Shown here piece after piece: positions 6,090 through 12,065 of a stretch of DNA of 12,065 bases. Source of the DNA: Deltaproteobacteria bacterium (GTDB lineage Bacteria; Desulfobacterota; GWC2-55-46; UBA9637); NCBI GenBank assembly GCA_016234985.1, contig JACRNK010000029.1, forward strand, positions 1 to 12,065, written 5' to 3'. A program made the position numbers and the translations under genes. The notes beneath the pieces are model-generated. The model was not told where the DNA came from. It did no database searches and was given only the letters and a program-made list of their open reading frames with translations. How positions within the stretch are numbered: position 1 is the stretch's first letter; the number at the start of each line of letters is the position of its first letter.

Positions 6090-6638
6090 ATGAAAAAGAT
6101 ATTTTTATCAGCATTAGCAGCAGTAATGATATTAGCAGTAATGACCGGCAGTAGTTTTGCGGCGGAAAAAAAGGGAGCAAAGGCGGCGGCTTCAGCGGAA
6201 AAGGCGCCGGCAAATTACTGGGACAAGTGGACAAAGACTATTTCTCTGGACATCTTCCCTGATTGCGGCATAAATGTTCTTGGCGCAGGCGGGGATGACG
6301 TACTCCAGCAAACCGTAGATACCTACTGCGCGGTAAAACCGGGCGGGTATATCGGTTATGTCAATCCAAAAGTGATGGATATATACAAGAAGAAGGGTAA
6401 CAAGTATCCCGATGGCAAGCTCGCTGTTCTTGTCTTTAAAAAGATCGGCGCTGCATTTACAACAGACATCGTAAACGGGCAGCCGGTTTATGATGTCGTT
6501 GCTATTGCAGACGGCAAGTCGATTGCATCAAAAGAGGCAAAGCATCCATTAAACCCGGCAACCTGCGCAACATGCCATTTAACTGCGCAGAAGGGTGTAT
6601 GCGCAAAATTGGGCTTTGTCTGCGGCAACAGGATGTAG
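6090..6638 (+). CDS. Exported monoheme c-type cytochrome, P460-like
   Basis: 182-residue secreted cytochrome. Signal peptide 1-24 (MKKIFLSALAAVMILAV..., cleavage after SSFA), an Ala/Lys linker, then a domain with a single C-terminal heme c site C159-ATC-H163. The order of features (GYIGYVNP..., YPDGKLAVLVFK about residues 106-117, and a late CXXCH) resembles the cytochrome P460/c'-beta family, in which the heme can bind or transform NO and hydroxylamine. I cannot identify the P460 Lys cross-link. Four further cysteines (C59, C80, C171, C178) may form disulfides. A GGAG site precedes the ATG. The position between nirS and the d1 genes suggests an electron donor to NirS or an NO-binding partner; both are inferences. 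Confidence 0.8.
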   Translation: MKKIFLSALAAVMILAVMTGSSFAAEKKGAKAAASAEKAPANYWDKWTKTISLDIFPDCGINVLGAGGDDVLQQTVDTYCAVKPGGYIGYVNPKVMDIYKKKGNKYPDGKLAVLVFKKIGAAFTTDIVNGQPVYDVVAIADGKSIASKEAKHPLNPATCATCHLTAQKGVCAKLGFVCGNRM

Positions 6639-6648
6639 AAAGCACTAC

Positions 6649-6734
6649 CACCCTCCCCTTAATCCCCTCCCGTCAAGGGAGGGGAAAACTTTAAGATTCC
6701 CTCTCCCCTTGCGGGAGAGGGTCAGGGTGAGGGG
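6649..6734. repeat. Dispersed palindromic repeat, copy B
   Basis: 86-bp second copy of the two-hairpin element at 5984-6068, same orientation, differing by one inserted A and two substitutions. It fills the gap between the P460-like cytochrome and the NirN-like gene and ends shortly before that gene's weak GAAGG ribosome site. Confidence 0.85.
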
Positions 6735-7093
6735 AAAAAGAAAAGAAGGCCCCCCATGAAGAAGATATTTACTCTTATTGCATTTCTAATCCTTACAGCC
6801 GGCCTTGCATGGGCTGATGACGGCAAAGGGCTTTATATGAAACACTGCGCCTCCTGCCATCATACCGAAAGATACGGCCTCAAAGCCCCGGCCTTAATAC
6901 CCGAAACCCTGAAGGCATATAAAAAGACGGCCTTGCCGCAAGCCAGATGCCGGCATTTAAAGGGCTGTTGACAGACGCCGATATTGACAAAATAATCTCT
7001 CACATAACATTGCCCCTGAATAATGTAAGATGGACAAAGGAAGATATTGTTAAAAGCAGAGAGTTTTTTGCAGAAACAAAATCTCAAAAAACA

Positions 7094-7141
7094 ATCCCCC
7101 CTGCATCCCCCCTTTACAAAAGGGGGGAAGAAAAGGGGGTT
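7094..7141. repeat. Palindromic repeat inside the NirN-like coding sequence
   Basis: CCCCCCTTT-ACA-AAAGGGGGG (7107-7127, 9-bp stem), flanked by further C- and G-runs. It is read in frame as PPASPLYKRGEEKG, the linker between the heme c and d1 domains. This is a different element from copies A and B, of a type commonly dispersed in genomes of this sort. Confidence 0.75.
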
Positions 7142-8068
7142 GATTACGAAAATATAACGCTTGTTGTTGAAAGCGGTAAAAGCGTGACTGTTATGGACGG
7201 CCAGAACTTTAAGGCGCTTGATAAGTTTCAGGTAGGCGCCATTCACGGCGGACCTAAGTTCTCTTACTCGCTCCGTTACATATATGCCCCAACAAGGGAC
7301 GGCATAATAACAAAATACGACCTTTGGACATTGAAAAAAGCGGGAAGCGTAAAGGTGGGTATAAATACGAGAAATATAGCCATATCCGATGATGATAAAT
7401 GGGTGGCTGCAGCAAACTACCTCCCCGGCAATATCGTATTTTTAACCGATGAATTAACCCCGACTTATATTTTAGAAACATCAGGCAAGATAGGCGGGAT
7501 ATACACTTTGACTTCAGAAAAAAAGTTTGTGTGTTCTTTCAGGGATATGCCTAATCTATGGCTTATAAATTATACAAAGGGCTTTGAAATAGAAAGGCTT
7601 GCCTTGCCGGAACCATTTGAAGATATATCACTAAGCCCGTTTGAGGACATCATTATAGGCTCTTCAAGAAAAGGGACAATACTCTATATTTACAGTTTAA
7701 AGGAGAAAAAGATTATAAATACCTTTGAGACAGACGGCATGCCGCACCTTGCCTCTGCCCGGTTTTTTTGTGAGGACGCATCAAAATACGCCGTTTATAT
7801 GGGTTGATACAAATACGGATGCAATCCAGATTATAGATAAGGCAACCTTGCAGGTTGTGAAAACGCTTACTCCTTCAAAGGATAAAAAGGCCATGCACAT
7901 TGAATTTACAAAGGATGGGAGATATGCGCTGGTCAGCATTTATGAGGAAGAAGGCGCGGTGGTCATCTATGACGCCTTTAAATTAGAGGAGATAAAGAGG
8001 CTGCCGTTTAAAAAACCTGCCGGCAAATATAATGCGTTGAACAAAACATATCCGAAGATACAGGCAAA

Positions 8069-8117
8069 CCCCTCACCCTCCCCTCTCCCCTTGGGGGAGA
8101 GGGCAAAGGGTGAGGGG
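8069..8117. repeat. Long palindrome at the 3' end of the NirN-like gene
   Basis: Outer 11-bp arms CCCCTCACCCT (8069-8079) and AGGGTGAGGGG (8107-8117) enclose a 10-bp stem CCCTCTCCCC / GGGGAGAGGG with a 3-nt loop. It is related to the second hairpin of copies A and B. It is translated as PSPSPLPLGERAKGEG near the C-terminus, so it extended the reading frame. Confidence 0.8.
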
Positions 8118-8139
8118 CAAGAGGCAATGGGTAAATAAA

Positions 8140-8168
8140 CCCTCACACCAAAGATTTTGGTGTGGGGG
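8140..8168 (+). other. Intercistronic hairpin between nirN-like gene and nirJ
   Basis: 13-bp stem with one G-T pair (8140-8152 with 8156-8168; core CACACCAAA-GAT-TTTGGTGTG). It starts just after the nirN-like stop and ends 5 nt before the GAGG ribosome site of nirJ. No T-tract follows, so it is more likely an mRNA-processing or translation-tuning element than a terminator. Confidence 0.6.
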
Positions 8169-8183
8169 TAAACGAGGTTATCT

Positions 8184-9449
8184 ATGCTGGGCGTTACAAA
8201 ACTTTTATGTGAAACAATAAAGACCGAGCAAGGCGCCGGCCATAAAAGACACGGGCATGGGCCTGCCCCTGCAGGCCTGCCCTCGAATGGTTCTATCGGG
8301 GGTTGCAAGCAGGGGGCATCTGCAAGACTCCTCCAGTTTGCAGAAGACAAAAGACCGGTAGTTGTCTGGAACATTACCAAGCGATGCAACCTGAAATGCA
8401 TCCACTGCTATTCTGATTCTTTGAATAAAGACTATGCCGGCGAATTAAGGACTGAAGAGGCAAAGGCTGTAATAGACGACCTTGCCGCGTTTGGCGCTCC
8501 TGTTATCATCTTCTCAGGCGGAGACCCTCTTTTAAGGGAGGATATATTTGAGATTGCCAAATATGCCGGCAGCAAAGGCATCAGGTGTGCGCTCTCCACA
8601 AACGGGGTTTTGATAGATAAAAAAACGGCGCAGGCAATCAAGGAAGCAAATTTTGCCTATGTCGGCGTGAGCATAGACGGGATTGGAGAATTCAACGACA
8701 GGTTCAGAGGCATGATTGGCGCATACAATATGGCATTGGAAGGCATAAGAAGCTGCAGAGACATCGGCGTCAGGACAGGGCTTCGCTTTACATTAAACAA
8801 GAGGACTTTGCCGCAGCTTCCAGCCATATTTGATCTGGCAGAGAGAGAGGATATTCCGAGGATATACATTTCGCACCTTGTATATTCAGGAAGGGGAAGA
8901 AAAATAAGCAAGGATGATCTGAGCCACGAGGAAACAAGGCAGACGCTTGACTTTATATTTAAAAAGGCAATGGAGTTTGATGATAAGGGTATGGAAAAAG
9001 ACGTCCTCACAGGCAATAATGACGCAGACGGCATTTATCTTTATATGAAGGTTAAGAAGGAGAATCCTGATAAGGCAGAAAGGGTTTATAAGCTTTTGAA
9101 GATGCGGGGCGGAAACAGCTCAGGCGTGGCCATAGGCTGCATTGACAACCTCGGCAATGTGCACGCAGACCAATTCTGGAGCCACTATTCGTTTGGGAAT
9201 GTAAAACAGAGGCCATTCAGCGAGATATGGACAGACAAAAAAGACCCGATTATGAGAGGGCTGAAAAATAAAAAAGAATCTGTTATGGGCAGATGCAGCC
9301 AGTGCGCATTTCTTGATATATGCGGCGGCAACTACAGGGTCAGGGCAGAGGCCATATATGGAAATGTCTGGGCAGAAGACCCTGCCTGTTATCTGACCGA
9401 CGAAGAAATAGGAGTTAAAAATCAATGCGCAGTGAAAATTGCAAAATGA
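8184..9449 (+). CDS. nirJ: Radical SAM heme d1 biosynthesis protein NirJ
   Basis: Cytoplasmic radical SAM enzyme of 421 residues, acting in heme d1 synthesis, where NirJ replaces propionates of 12,18-didecarboxysiroheme by oxo groups. The SAM [4Fe-4S] motif is C68-x3-C72-x2-C75 (CNLKCIHCY), followed by the SAM-binding SGGDP and STNG segments and a VSIDG strand. A SPASM-like C-terminal cluster region has C371-x2-C374-x5-C380 and C402 (RCSQCAFLDICGG ... PACYL). The GAGG site stands 6 nt before the chosen ATG. The first 50 residues (His/Gly/Pro-rich GHKRHGHGPAPAG) are an unusual extension before the conserved core. The C-terminal tail NQCAVKIAK runs into an A/T-rich repeat overlapping nirF. NirJ-like proteins also occur in alternative heme synthesis (AhbC/D), but the nirS and nirF neighbours favour d1. 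Confidence 0.92.
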   Translation: MLGVTKLLCETIKTEQGAGHKRHGHGPAPAGLPSNGSIGGCKQGASARLLQFAEDKRPVVVWNITKRCNLKCIHCYSDSLNKDYAGELRTEEAKAVIDDLAAFGAPVIIFSGGDPLLREDIFEIAKYAGSKGIRCALSTNGVLIDKKTAQAIKEANFAYVGVSIDGIGEFNDRFRGMIGAYNMALEGIRSCRDIGVRTGLRFTLNKRTLPQLPAIFDLAEREDIPRIYISHLVYSGRGRKISKDDLSHEETRQTLDFIFKKAMEFDDKGMEKDVLTGNNDADGIYLYMKVKKENPDKAERVYKLLKMRGGNSSGVAIGCIDNLGNVHADQFWSHYSFGNVKQRPFSEIWTDKKDPIMRGLKNKKESVMGRCSQCAFLDICGGNYRVRAEAIYGNVWAEDPACYLTDEEIGVKNQCAVKIAK

Positions 9450-10678
9450 AAAATAAAAATTTGAAAAATCTGAAATTTGCAATATGTGCGAGCCTTCTGG
9501 CATTCTGGATAATTTTCAATGCCGCAACAACCTCCCATGCAGGAGACACTGACGGCACTGCCTCTTTAATGGTTATTGTTGAAAGAGAATCCGGAAGCGT
9601 CATTGTCATAGACTCCTCAAAACATAAATTCCTCGGCAGGGTTTCCGGCCTCGGCAATCTCATACATGCAACAGTCAAATTTTCAAAAGACGCGCAATAT
9701 GCCTATGTAATAGGAAGGGACGCCAATGTAAGCAAGATAGACCTTGTCAAGCTGAAACTTATAAAAAGGGTAAAGGCCGGGGATGATTCTGTAGGCGGCG
9801 TAATGACTCAGGACGGCAAATATGTCGCGCTCAGCAACTATGTGCCGGGCGAGGTGAGAATACTTGATGCAGAGACCCTGGAAACGGTAAAACAAATCCC
9901 GGCAGAAAAAGAACTTCCTGATGGGAAAAAGATAGCAGCACGGGTTGTCGGCCTGGTGGATGCGCCGGGCAATCTTCTTATATTTTCAATGATGGATAAC
10001 GACGGGACATGGGTTGTGGATGCAGGCAAAAAGGATTTCCCTGTAATAAGGAAATTCTGGGATATAGGCGAGACCCCGTATGACGGACTCATAACGCCTG
10101 ACGGCAGATATTATATTGCCGGCCTTTTAAATTCCAACTGGGTTGGGCTTTTGGATACATGGGACATGTCAGAGATAAAAAAGATTACAACCATAAAGAC
10201 AAAAGATGACAGAGGGACAGGAGAAGATATTGTCCCGTTGTGGAAGATACCGCATCTGAAAGGGTGGGCAATTGCAGGCGGTTATGCCGTGCTTCCTGCC
10301 ATAAAAAGAGAGGTGGCTCTGGTTTACAATACAAGGGACTGGAGCATTGTAAAAGAAGTGCCTCTGGTCGGCACTGCGCTTTATACGGTTGCAGGGCCTG
10401 ACGGAAGATATGTATGGATAGACCTGGTTGGAAAAAACGGGGATACAATTCAGGTTATAGACCTTAAAACCCTTGAGGTCATAAAAACCTTTTCACCGGG
10501 CAAAGGCGCAACCCATCCGCAGTTTACGCCAAAGGGCGATGCGGTTTACATATCGTTGATGGACGAGGGAAAGGTGGTAGTTTACGACCCCCTCACCTTT
10601 GAAAAAATAACAGAATTTCCGGCAAAAAGGCCATCGGGCATATTTTCAACAGAGCGGGCGCATAAATTCGGCATGTAG
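9425..10678 (+). CDS. nirF: Heme d1 biosynthesis protein NirF
   Basis: Periplasmic d1-propeller protein required for heme d1 maturation; 417 residues. It lacks the heme c domain and CXXCH of NirS and NirN. N-terminal signal segment about 17-39 (FAICASLLAFWIIF... SHA), no clear lipobox. Propeller repeats include VIERESGSV-like VIVERESGSVIVID, H81 in NLIHATVKFS (position of the d1-interacting His of the family), YVIGRDANVSKIDL, ATHPQFTPKG and KVVVYDPLTFE. The start at 9425 has AGGAG 10 nt upstream and overlaps nirJ by 25 nt; the ATG at 9446, which overlaps the nirJ stop as ATGA, is an equally good start for the signal peptide. Translational coupling to nirJ is likely either way. It is the last gene of the run, and a terminator follows. 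Confidence 0.93.
   Translation: MRSENCKMKNKNLKNLKFAICASLLAFWIIFNAATTSHAGDTDGTASLMVIVERESGSVIVIDSSKHKFLGRVSGLGNLIHATVKFSKDAQYAYVIGRDANVSKIDLVKLKLIKRVKAGDDSVGGVMTQDGKYVALSNYVPGEVRILDAETLETVKQIPAEKELPDGKKIAARVVGLVDAPGNLLIFSMMDNDGTWVVDAGKKDFPVIRKFWDIGETPYDGLITPDGRYYIAGLLNSNWVGLLDTWDMSEIKKITTIKTKDDRGTGEDIVPLWKIPHLKGWAIAGGYAVLPAIKREVALVYNTRDWSIVKEVPLVGTALYTVAGPDGRYVWIDLVGKNGDTIQVIDLKTLEVIKTFSPGKGATHPQFTPKGDAVYISLMDEGKVVVYDPLTFEKITEFPAKRPSGIFSTERAHKFGM
9438..9483. repeat. A/T-rich inverted repeat across the nirJ/nirF junction
   Basis: ATTGCAAA (9438-9445) and TTTGCAAT (9476-9483) flank an A-rich 30-bp spacer. It covers the nirJ stop and the nirF N-terminus and could form a weak hairpin masking the second nirF start. 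Confidence 0.4.
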
Positions 10679-10696
10679 ATTTTGAAAGTCTTTCCT

Positions 10697-10719
10697 GGAA
10701 CAGCTGGGGCCGCTGTTTC
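10697..10719 (+). other. Hairpin after nirF
   Basis: AACAGC (10699-10704) pairs with GCTGTT (10712-10717), extended by two further pairs, with a 7-nt loop. It lies 20 bp after the nirF stop, ahead of the stronger terminator, and may contribute to 3'-end formation. Confidence 0.45.
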
Positions 10720-10727
10720 ATAGAAAG

Positions 10728-10768
10728 AGGGGAGGCTCTTTATAGAATATTCTATAGAGGCCTCCCCT
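10728..10768. terminator. Bidirectional terminator between nirF and uvrD
   Basis: Near-perfect long hairpin: AGGGGAGG (10728-10735) with CCTCCCCT (10761-10768), continued by an A/T-rich inner stem TATAGAAT / ATTCTATA. A T-rich tail follows on the plus strand and CTTTC on the minus strand. It sits between two convergent genes. Confidence 0.8.
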
Positions 10769-10777
10769 AAATTATTT

Positions 10778-12065
10778 TCAGGCATCCGGCATAGAAATAT
10801 ATTTAGCTATCAGTTTTTTCGGCCCCATACTCTGAAACATAATTGTAAGTTTCGCATCCTCGCCAATGCCTTCCTTTGCCTTTATAATCCCGATGCCAAA
10901 GCTTGGATGTTTTATCCTCATGCCTATTTTCCAAGGGTCGTTTCCCTGAATATCATCATAAACTATTCTTGGTTCTTCCATGCTTGTTTCAGATTGAGCA
11001 TCTCTTCTGAATTCTGGATTCTGAGTTCTGGATTCCGGGTTGATTATCTCCACATAGTCAGGGTTTATCTCGTCTATAAATCTTGATTGCCCCTGAAATC
11101 TTGATTCGCCATAGATAGTCCTCTCTCTTGCGCCGAGCAAAAACAACTTCTTCATCGCCCTTGTCATACCCACATAACAAAGCCGCCTTTCTTCCTCAAG
11201 CTCATCCTCGCTGTCTCCATTCACAGATCTTGAGTGCGGAAACAGCCCCTCTTCCATGCCCACCATGAATACAACAGGAAACTCAAGCCCCTTTGCTGCG
11301 TGAAGCGTCATAAGCGTAACCCTTCCCTGATTAAAACCTTCAGGGACATGGTTATGCTCATCCTCTAAAGTGTCTATATCGCTGATAAGCGCCACGTGGT
11401 CAAGAAAGTCAGCAAGGCTGACGCTCTCCCTGCCTTTTTCAAAATCCCTCATTGCCGATATGAGCTCGTGCAGGTTTTCTATTCTTGCCTCTGCCTCTTC
11501 TGTATGTTCGTCCTCCCACATCTTTATGTAGCCGCTCTCTTCCAACAGCATCTTGGCAAGTTCATGGATGCTGCATCTTGCTTCTTGCAGCTTGCTGCTG
11601 AACCTTCCAATCAGGTTTATAAAACTCTGCCCTTTATGCGGCGGCAATATGCCTCTTTCAATAGCCAGCTTAAAGGCTTCGAAAAGCGGCATGCCGCGCT
11701 CTGTTCCCAATGCGGCAGCCCTGTCAACGGTCGTCTTTCCGATGCCGCGCGGAGGCGTGTTGATTATGCGCATAACGCTTAATGAATCGCTCGGATTTGC
11801 AATAACCTTCAGATAGGCGATGGCATCCTTGATTTCCCTTCTTTCGTAGAATCTTAACCCACCGACAATATTGTATGGCAGGCCGCTTCTTATGAAATGC
11901 TCTTCAAATATTCTGGACTGGGCATTGGTGCGGTAAAAGATTGCAAAGTCTTTGTATGATAGTCCTTCTTTTTGACTCTCCGACTCTTTGACTCCTCTTC
12001 TTATCATCTCCTCTATCTTATTATACACAAGGCTTGTCTCATGATGCTCATCCCTTGCCATCTGA
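10778..12065 (-). CDS. UvrD/PcrA-type DNA helicase, C-terminal part (partial at window end)
   Basis: Superfamily 1A ATP-dependent 3'-5' DNA helicase used in repair and removal of replication or transcription blocks. Only about the last 429 residues are in the window; the frame is still open at 12065, and full proteins have about 700, so Walker A and motifs Ia-III lie outside. Visible are motif IV (FAIFYRTNAQSR), the 2B-domain region, motif V with VTLMTLHAAKGLEFPVVFMVG, EEGLFPHSRS, and motif VI (RRLCYVGMTRAMKKLFL). A C-terminal domain (GMRIKHPSFGIGII ... ITIMFQ-like LTIMFQS) is the Tudor-like tail found in PcrA/UvrD that contacts RNA polymerase. Two linkers are encoded by short tandem repeats (11005-11032 and 11974-11997). 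It is convergent with nirF and functionally unrelated to it; it marks the end of the nitrite-reductase region. Confidence 0.93.
   Translation of the reverse strand, partial: QMARDEHHETSLVYNKIEEMIRRGVKESESQKEGLSYKDFAIFYRTNAQSRIFEEHFIRSGLPYNIVGGLRFYERREIKDAIAYLKVIANPSDSLSVMRIINTPPRGIGKTTVDRAAALGTERGMPLFEAFKLAIERGILPPHKGQSFINLIGRFSSKLQEARCSIHELAKMLLEESGYIKMWEDEHTEEAEARIENLHELISAMRDFEKGRESVSLADFLDHVALISDIDTLEDEHNHVPEGFNQGRVTLMTLHAAKGLEFPVVFMVGMEEGLFPHSRSVNGDSEDELEEERRLCYVGMTRAMKKLFLLGARERTIYGESRFQGQSRFIDEINPDYVEIINPESRTQNPEFRRDAQSETSMEEPRIVYDDIQGNDPWKIGMRIKHPSFGIGIIKAKEGIGEDAKLTIMFQSMGPKKLIAKYISMPDA
11005..11032. repeat. Two 14-bp tandem repeats in a helicase linker
   Basis: TTCTGAATTCTGGA followed by TTCTGAGTTCTGGA (13 of 14 identical), read on the minus strand as the low-complexity ESRTQNPEF linker before the Tudor-like C-terminal domain. 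Confidence 0.7.
11974..11997. repeat. Three 8-bp tandem repeats in the helicase gene
   Basis: Units GACTCTCC, GACTCTTT and GACTCCTC, read on the minus strand as part of the polar GVKESESQKEG linker just before motif IV. They look like a replication-slippage insert tolerated in a surface loop. Confidence 0.55.

Larger units (their letters stand above)
6756..8138 (+). pseudogene. nirN: NirN-like cytochrome c / heme d1 propeller protein, two frameshifts
   Basis: Three overlapping frames (6756-6971, 6947-7807, 7725-8138) join into one protein of about 460 residues. Signal peptide (MKKIFTLIAFLILTAGLAWA), heme c site C31-ASC-H35, probable Met ligand in SQMPAF, then a d1-type propeller with IHGGPKFS, VRTHQNTPFIWVD and AMHIEFTKDG, which align in pattern with NirN, NirF and NirS. 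The first break is at the A5 run 6921-6925 (one A short), the second at the T7 run 7763-7769 (one T too many). Correcting both restores a continuous sequence. NirN oxidises dihydro-heme d1 in the last step of d1 synthesis. Two palindromic repeats sit inside the frame (7094-7141 and 8069-8117), encoding a linker and the C-terminal tail. Homopolymer sequencing errors are the likeliest cause of the shifts; a true pseudogene is possible. NirN rather than NirF is favoured by the heme c domain. Confidence 0.75.

Noticed and set aside
5984..6734. CRISPR array from the repeated G/C-rich elements
   Set aside because: Only two full copies separated by a whole gene, each with internal hairpins; no short regular spacers and no cas genes.
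6915..6930. Programmed -1 frameshift in the NirN-like gene
   Set aside because: The site reads T AAA AAG rather than the efficient A AAA AAG, no stimulatory structure is evident, and a second shift of opposite sign follows; errors or decay explain both more simply.

Overview
The window looks like a chromosomal segment of an anaerobic or microaerophilic Gram-negative bacterium that carries heme-cd1 nitrite reductase. Frequent ATA (Ile) codons, many exported c-type cytochromes, sigma-54 regulation and numerous G/C-rich dispersed hairpin repeats would fit an uncultivated Nitrospirota or Desulfobacterota lineage. That placement is inference; no rRNA or tRNA gene is present to anchor it.

Layout. 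(1) 1-2222: a two-component pair, the 3' part of a histidine kinase and a complete NtrC-type sigma-54 response regulator. (2) 2223-2973: a control region with a tandem palindrome and a sigma-54 promoter, then a small exported M48 metallopeptidase gene. (3) 3036-3416, minus strand: a small exported protein of unknown function with its own promoter and a CRP/FNR-superfamily palindrome near -41. (4) 3417-3800: a gene-free control region repeating the arrangement of region 2 (same palindrome, about 150 bp upstream of a second sigma-54 promoter). (5) 3801-10678: a plus-strand operon-like run: a zinc-ribbon protein derived from IS1595-type transposases, a structured nirS leader, nirS, a P460-like monoheme cytochrome, a NirN-like cytochrome c-d1 gene broken by two homopolymer frameshifts, nirJ (radical SAM, heme d1 synthesis) and nirF (heme d1 synthesis). 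(6) 10778 to the end, minus strand: the C-terminal part of a UvrD/PcrA helicase, convergent with nirF across a terminator.

How it fits together. NirS reduces nitrite to NO in the periplasm and needs heme d1. NirJ and NirF, and NirN if functional, belong to the d1 maturation route. The siroheme-processing genes nirE and nirDLGH are not in the window and must lie elsewhere. The most notable signal is regulatory: the motif TGGCGG-N7-CCGCCA occurs twice, each time followed by a weaker related site about two helical turns away, and each time centred 151-154 bp upstream of the transcription start predicted from a -24/-12 promoter. An NtrC-family activator with an intact GAFTGA loop is encoded next door. 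This suggests a local two-component/sigma-54 regulon controlling both an envelope protease and the nitrite-reductase operon.

The operon is also colonised by palindromic dispersed repeats. Two are intergenic and nearly identical, and two lie inside the nirN-like reading frame.
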